A stretch of DNA of 7,537 nucleotides from NCBI GenBank assembly GCA_045125935.1, contig JBGVNW010000004.1, forward strand, positions 1 through 7,537. The letters are read 5' to 3'. A program made the translations under genes and the position numbers. Below, one piece after another: positions 5,612-7,537 of this stretch. The DNA comes from CAG-877 sp045125935. GTDB taxonomy: Bacteria; Bacillota_I; Bacilli_A; RF39; UBA660. The notes beneath the pieces are model-generated. The model was not told where the DNA came from and did not search any database. It saw nothing but the letters and a program-made list of their open reading frames with translations. Each line of letters starts with the position of its first letter. Position 1 is the stretch's first letter.

Positions 5612-6550
5612 ATGGAAAAAAACATAGTAAAAAAGTCTACATTAACAAGAAAAACATATATAGATAAATTCTTTAAAGGCTTTTTTATGGGTGTTTGTAT
5701 TCTATGTGCAGCTATCATTGTAATGATAGTTGCTTTTATCCTAGTTAAAGGAGTACAACCCTTCTTTAAAGAGTACACAATAAATGGCGAAATTTATAAA
5801 TTATCATTTACAGAATTCTTATTTGGAACTAAATGGAATTTTGCTCCTAACCATTTCGGCGCGGGCTATATTATTATCAACACAATATATATAACGATAT
5901 TAGCTTTATTAATTGCAGTACCAATTAGTGTATTAAGTGCATTATTTATAGTTAGAATTGCACCTAAGAAAATTGGTAAAGTACTACAATTAGTAATTGA
6001 ATTATTAGCTAGTGTTCCATCAATTATTTATGGTTTATTTGGTCAAGCATATTTAACTAAAATTGTAATGAATATAAGTAATATCTTTGGCATTCAAACA
6101 TTAGGAGGTCAATCTGTTCTTACTACAGCATTAGTATTAGGGATGATGATATTCCCAACAATTACAATGGTATCAGTAAATGCCATTGCCGCAGTAAAAA
6201 AAGAATTAATACATGGCTCACTTGCATTGGGCGCTTCAACTACTCAAACAAATTTTAAAGTAGTTTTAAAAGGTGCAAAAAATGGAATATTTTCAGGTAT
6301 TATCTTGGGTATTGGTAGAGCATTAGGTGAAGCTACAGCTGTATCAAAAGTATGTGGTAATGCTCAAGTTGGTCCAACATTCTCATTATTTGATACAACA
6401 AGTACAATTACTACAACAATTTTAAGTGGATTTAATGAAGCCAGTGGTATGGCATATGATGTTAAATTCTCACTTGGTGTAGTATTAATCTTAATAATTA
6501 TTTCAACAAATCTAGCATTAAATTATGTTAAGAAAAAGGTAGGAAATTAA
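5612..6550 (+). CDS. pstC: Phosphate ABC transporter permease PstC
   Basis: One of the two membrane permease subunits of the PstSCAB phosphate importer. The 312 aa have about six membrane segments (near 24-46, 86-115, 123-148, 168-192, 224-246, 285-305). The N-terminus is cytoplasmic and lysine-rich. An external loop contains KWNFAPNHFGAGY, with the W-P-FG pattern usual before PstC TM2. The PstC/PstA signature LLASVPSIIYGLFG lies at 131-144. The ATPase-contacting EAA loop begins GSLALGASTTQTNFKVVL (202-219) and continues to ILGIGRALGEATAV (231-244). Length is normal. ATG 5612 is one base after the pstS stop and the ribosome site is weak (GGAATGAAG at 5594-5602), so translation is probably coupled to pstS. 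Confidence 0.95.
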   Translation: MEKNIVKKSTLTRKTYIDKFFKGFFMGVCILCAAIIVMIVAFILVKGVQPFFKEYTINGEIYKLSFTEFLFGTKWNFAPNHFGAGYIIINTIYITILALLIAVPISVLSALFIVRIAPKKIGKVLQLVIELLASVPSIIYGLFGQAYLTKIVMNISNIFGIQTLGGQSVLTTALVLGMMIFPTITMVSVNAIAAVKKELIHGSLALGASTTQTNFKVVLKGAKNGIFSGIILGIGRALGEATAVSKVCGNAQVGPTFSLFDTTSTITTTILSGFNEASGMAYDVKFSLGVVLILIIISTNLALNYVKKKVGN

Positions 6551-6551
6551 T

Positions 6552-7537
6552 ATGAGGAGTAGAAAAATTAAAGATATATTATTAAACTCTTTAACATATT
6601 TGTTTTCTAGTTTTGGAGTATTAATACTAGTTTTAATATTTGTTTTTATATTTTCTAATGGTGCTAAGTCTATATCATTTGATTTATTAAAAGGGGATTA
6701 TTATAGCGAGTCTTACACATTAAAATATGACAAAATAAATGATCAAACATTTGAGTATGAACAAAATGATAATGAATATTTCTCAAAAAAATGGGGCGTA
6801 GCATTTAAGGACTCAACAAGCCTAGAAGGAGAAGACGTTGTTATTATAAGTTATGTTGACAATCATTCACCATTAATCAATATGATTAATATGAATAATA
6901 ATCAATATATTAGTGTAGAAGTAAATCAGCAAATAACAAAAGCGATTTTGGTTGGTAATAATGATACAGTAGTTACAGTACTTGCAAAAGATAATGCAGA
7001 AAATGTTGCGAAAAAATTTGATAAAGCAATCTCTATTACAAACCTATCATTAGAAACTGATGGTGGTGGTATAAGGGGTTCATTAATCGCTACATTCATC
7101 TTAATATTAATTACCTTAGCAATAGCTCTTCCTATAGGTATTTGTGCAGCTATATATTTAAGTGTTTATGCTAAAAAAAATAGATTAACTAATACTTTAG
7201 AATCAATGATAGATATGACAGGTGGAGTACCATCAATAATATTTGGTTTGGTTGGTGTTATTGTATTTATCCCAACTTTAAACGGTTTAATAAAAAGTGA
7301 TGGAGTATCATTAATGGCTGGTGCATTAACAATGTCAATTATGCTCCTTCCAGTAATTATTAAAACTACTAAAGAAGCAATTGATGTAATTCCTAAATCT
7401 TTATCACAAGCGTCTTTAGCATTGGGTGCTACTCAAACTCAAACAACATTTAAAATAATACTTCCTAATGCTATTCCAGGTATTTTAACATCTACCTTAT
7501 TATGTATAGGAAGAATAATAGGTGAGTCTGCAGCATT
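6552..7537 (+). CDS. pstA: Phosphate permease PstA, 3'-truncated by the window, with large external insertion
   Basis: Second permease subunit of the Pst importer. The frame is open from ATG 6552 to the window end (328 codons plus two bases). TM1 spans about 14-37. Residues 40-170 form a polar, non-membrane stretch (GDYYSESYTLKYDKIND, WGVAFKDSTSLEGEDVVIISY and so on). TM2 starts near GSLIATFILILITLAIALP (176-194). The permease signature GGVPSIIFGLVG is at 224-235, and the EAA loop LSQASLALGATQTQTTFKIILP (284-305) is followed by IGRIIGESAA. The usual external loop is a few tens of residues, so this one is about 100 longer than expected. ATG is one base after the pstC stop (junction TAATATG, as at pstS-pstC), with AAAGGTAGG (6535-6543) as ribosome site. 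The C-terminal membrane helices and the expected pstB lie beyond the window. Confidence 0.94.
   Translation, partial: MRSRKIKDILLNSLTYLFSSFGVLILVLIFVFIFSNGAKSISFDLLKGDYYSESYTLKYDKINDQTFEYEQNDNEYFSKKWGVAFKDSTSLEGEDVVIISYVDNHSPLINMINMNNNQYISVEVNQQITKAILVGNNDTVVTVLAKDNAENVAKKFDKAISITNLSLETDGGGIRGSLIATFILILITLAIALPIGICAAIYLSVYAKKNRLTNTLESMIDMTGGVPSIIFGLVGVIVFIPTLNGLIKSDGVSLMAGALTMSIMLLPVIIKTTKEAIDVIPKSLSQASLALGATQTQTTFKIILPNAIPGILTSTLLCIGRIIGESAA

Noticed and set aside
5560..5778. Minus-strand 72-residue frame over the pstS-pstC junction
   Set aside because: It is antisense to two well-supported genes; the hydrophobic look mirrors PstC TM1.
1..7537. CRISPR arrays, tRNA/rRNA genes, riboswitches, origins
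   Set aside because: I found no regular spaced repeats, no cloverleaf-like GTTCRA segments, no conserved riboswitch cores and no DnaA-box cluster. The TTTACA arrays are too short and too tightly spaced for CRISPR.
75..7537. Recoding of TGA as tryptophan (mollicute code)
   Set aside because: Genes use TGG for tryptophan and read through as full-length products with TAA stops, so no recoding is needed.

Overview
The window is strongly AT-rich DNA from a low-GC Gram-positive bacterium. It carries a CIRCE/HrcA-type heat-shock operator, PhoP-box direct repeats, strong AGGAGG-type ribosome sites, A/T-ending codons and a PstS lipoprotein. The ClpB has no N-terminal domain, as in mollicute ClpBs. 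TGG is used for tryptophan and no in-frame TGA occurs inside the genes, so the standard bacterial code fits. An Erysipelotrichia/Mollicutes-related lineage of the Bacilli is my best guess (inference, not proven).

Layout, all intact genes on the + strand. (1) 1-2228: a complete heat-shock unit, with an extended -10 promoter, a CIRCE operator, clpB (disaggregase without the N-domain) and an intrinsic terminator. (2) 2229-2760: a gene-free, decayed stretch. It holds the tail of an IS3-like transposase (- strand), a short acetyltransferase-like fragment (+ strand) and a frameshifted small ORF with a perfect Shine-Dalgarno site (- strand). (3) 2762-4559: a PhoP-box promoter, a Na+/phosphate cotransporter fused to a PhoU-like domain, and a terminator. 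(4) 4567-7537: a second PhoP-box promoter with the same geometry, then pstS-pstC-pstA with one base between genes. pstA runs off the window end; pstB would be expected next.

The right-hand 4.8 kb is a phosphate-uptake island. Two adjacent units, a secondary Na+/Pi carrier and the ABC-type Pst transporter, share an almost identical 36-nt control block and are probably switched on together by PhoP under phosphate limitation. The most notable observation is that PstS appears circularly permuted. The half that is normally C-terminal (TRDTTSGTRD, phosphate loop) comes first after the lipobox. The half that is normally N-terminal (GGSTSV ... TGIVNKWNEV) comes last and ends exactly at the usual mid-protein hinge. 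Its partner PstA carries an unusual extracytoplasmic insertion of roughly 100 or more residues between TM1 and TM2, which could be a matching docking adaptation (inference).
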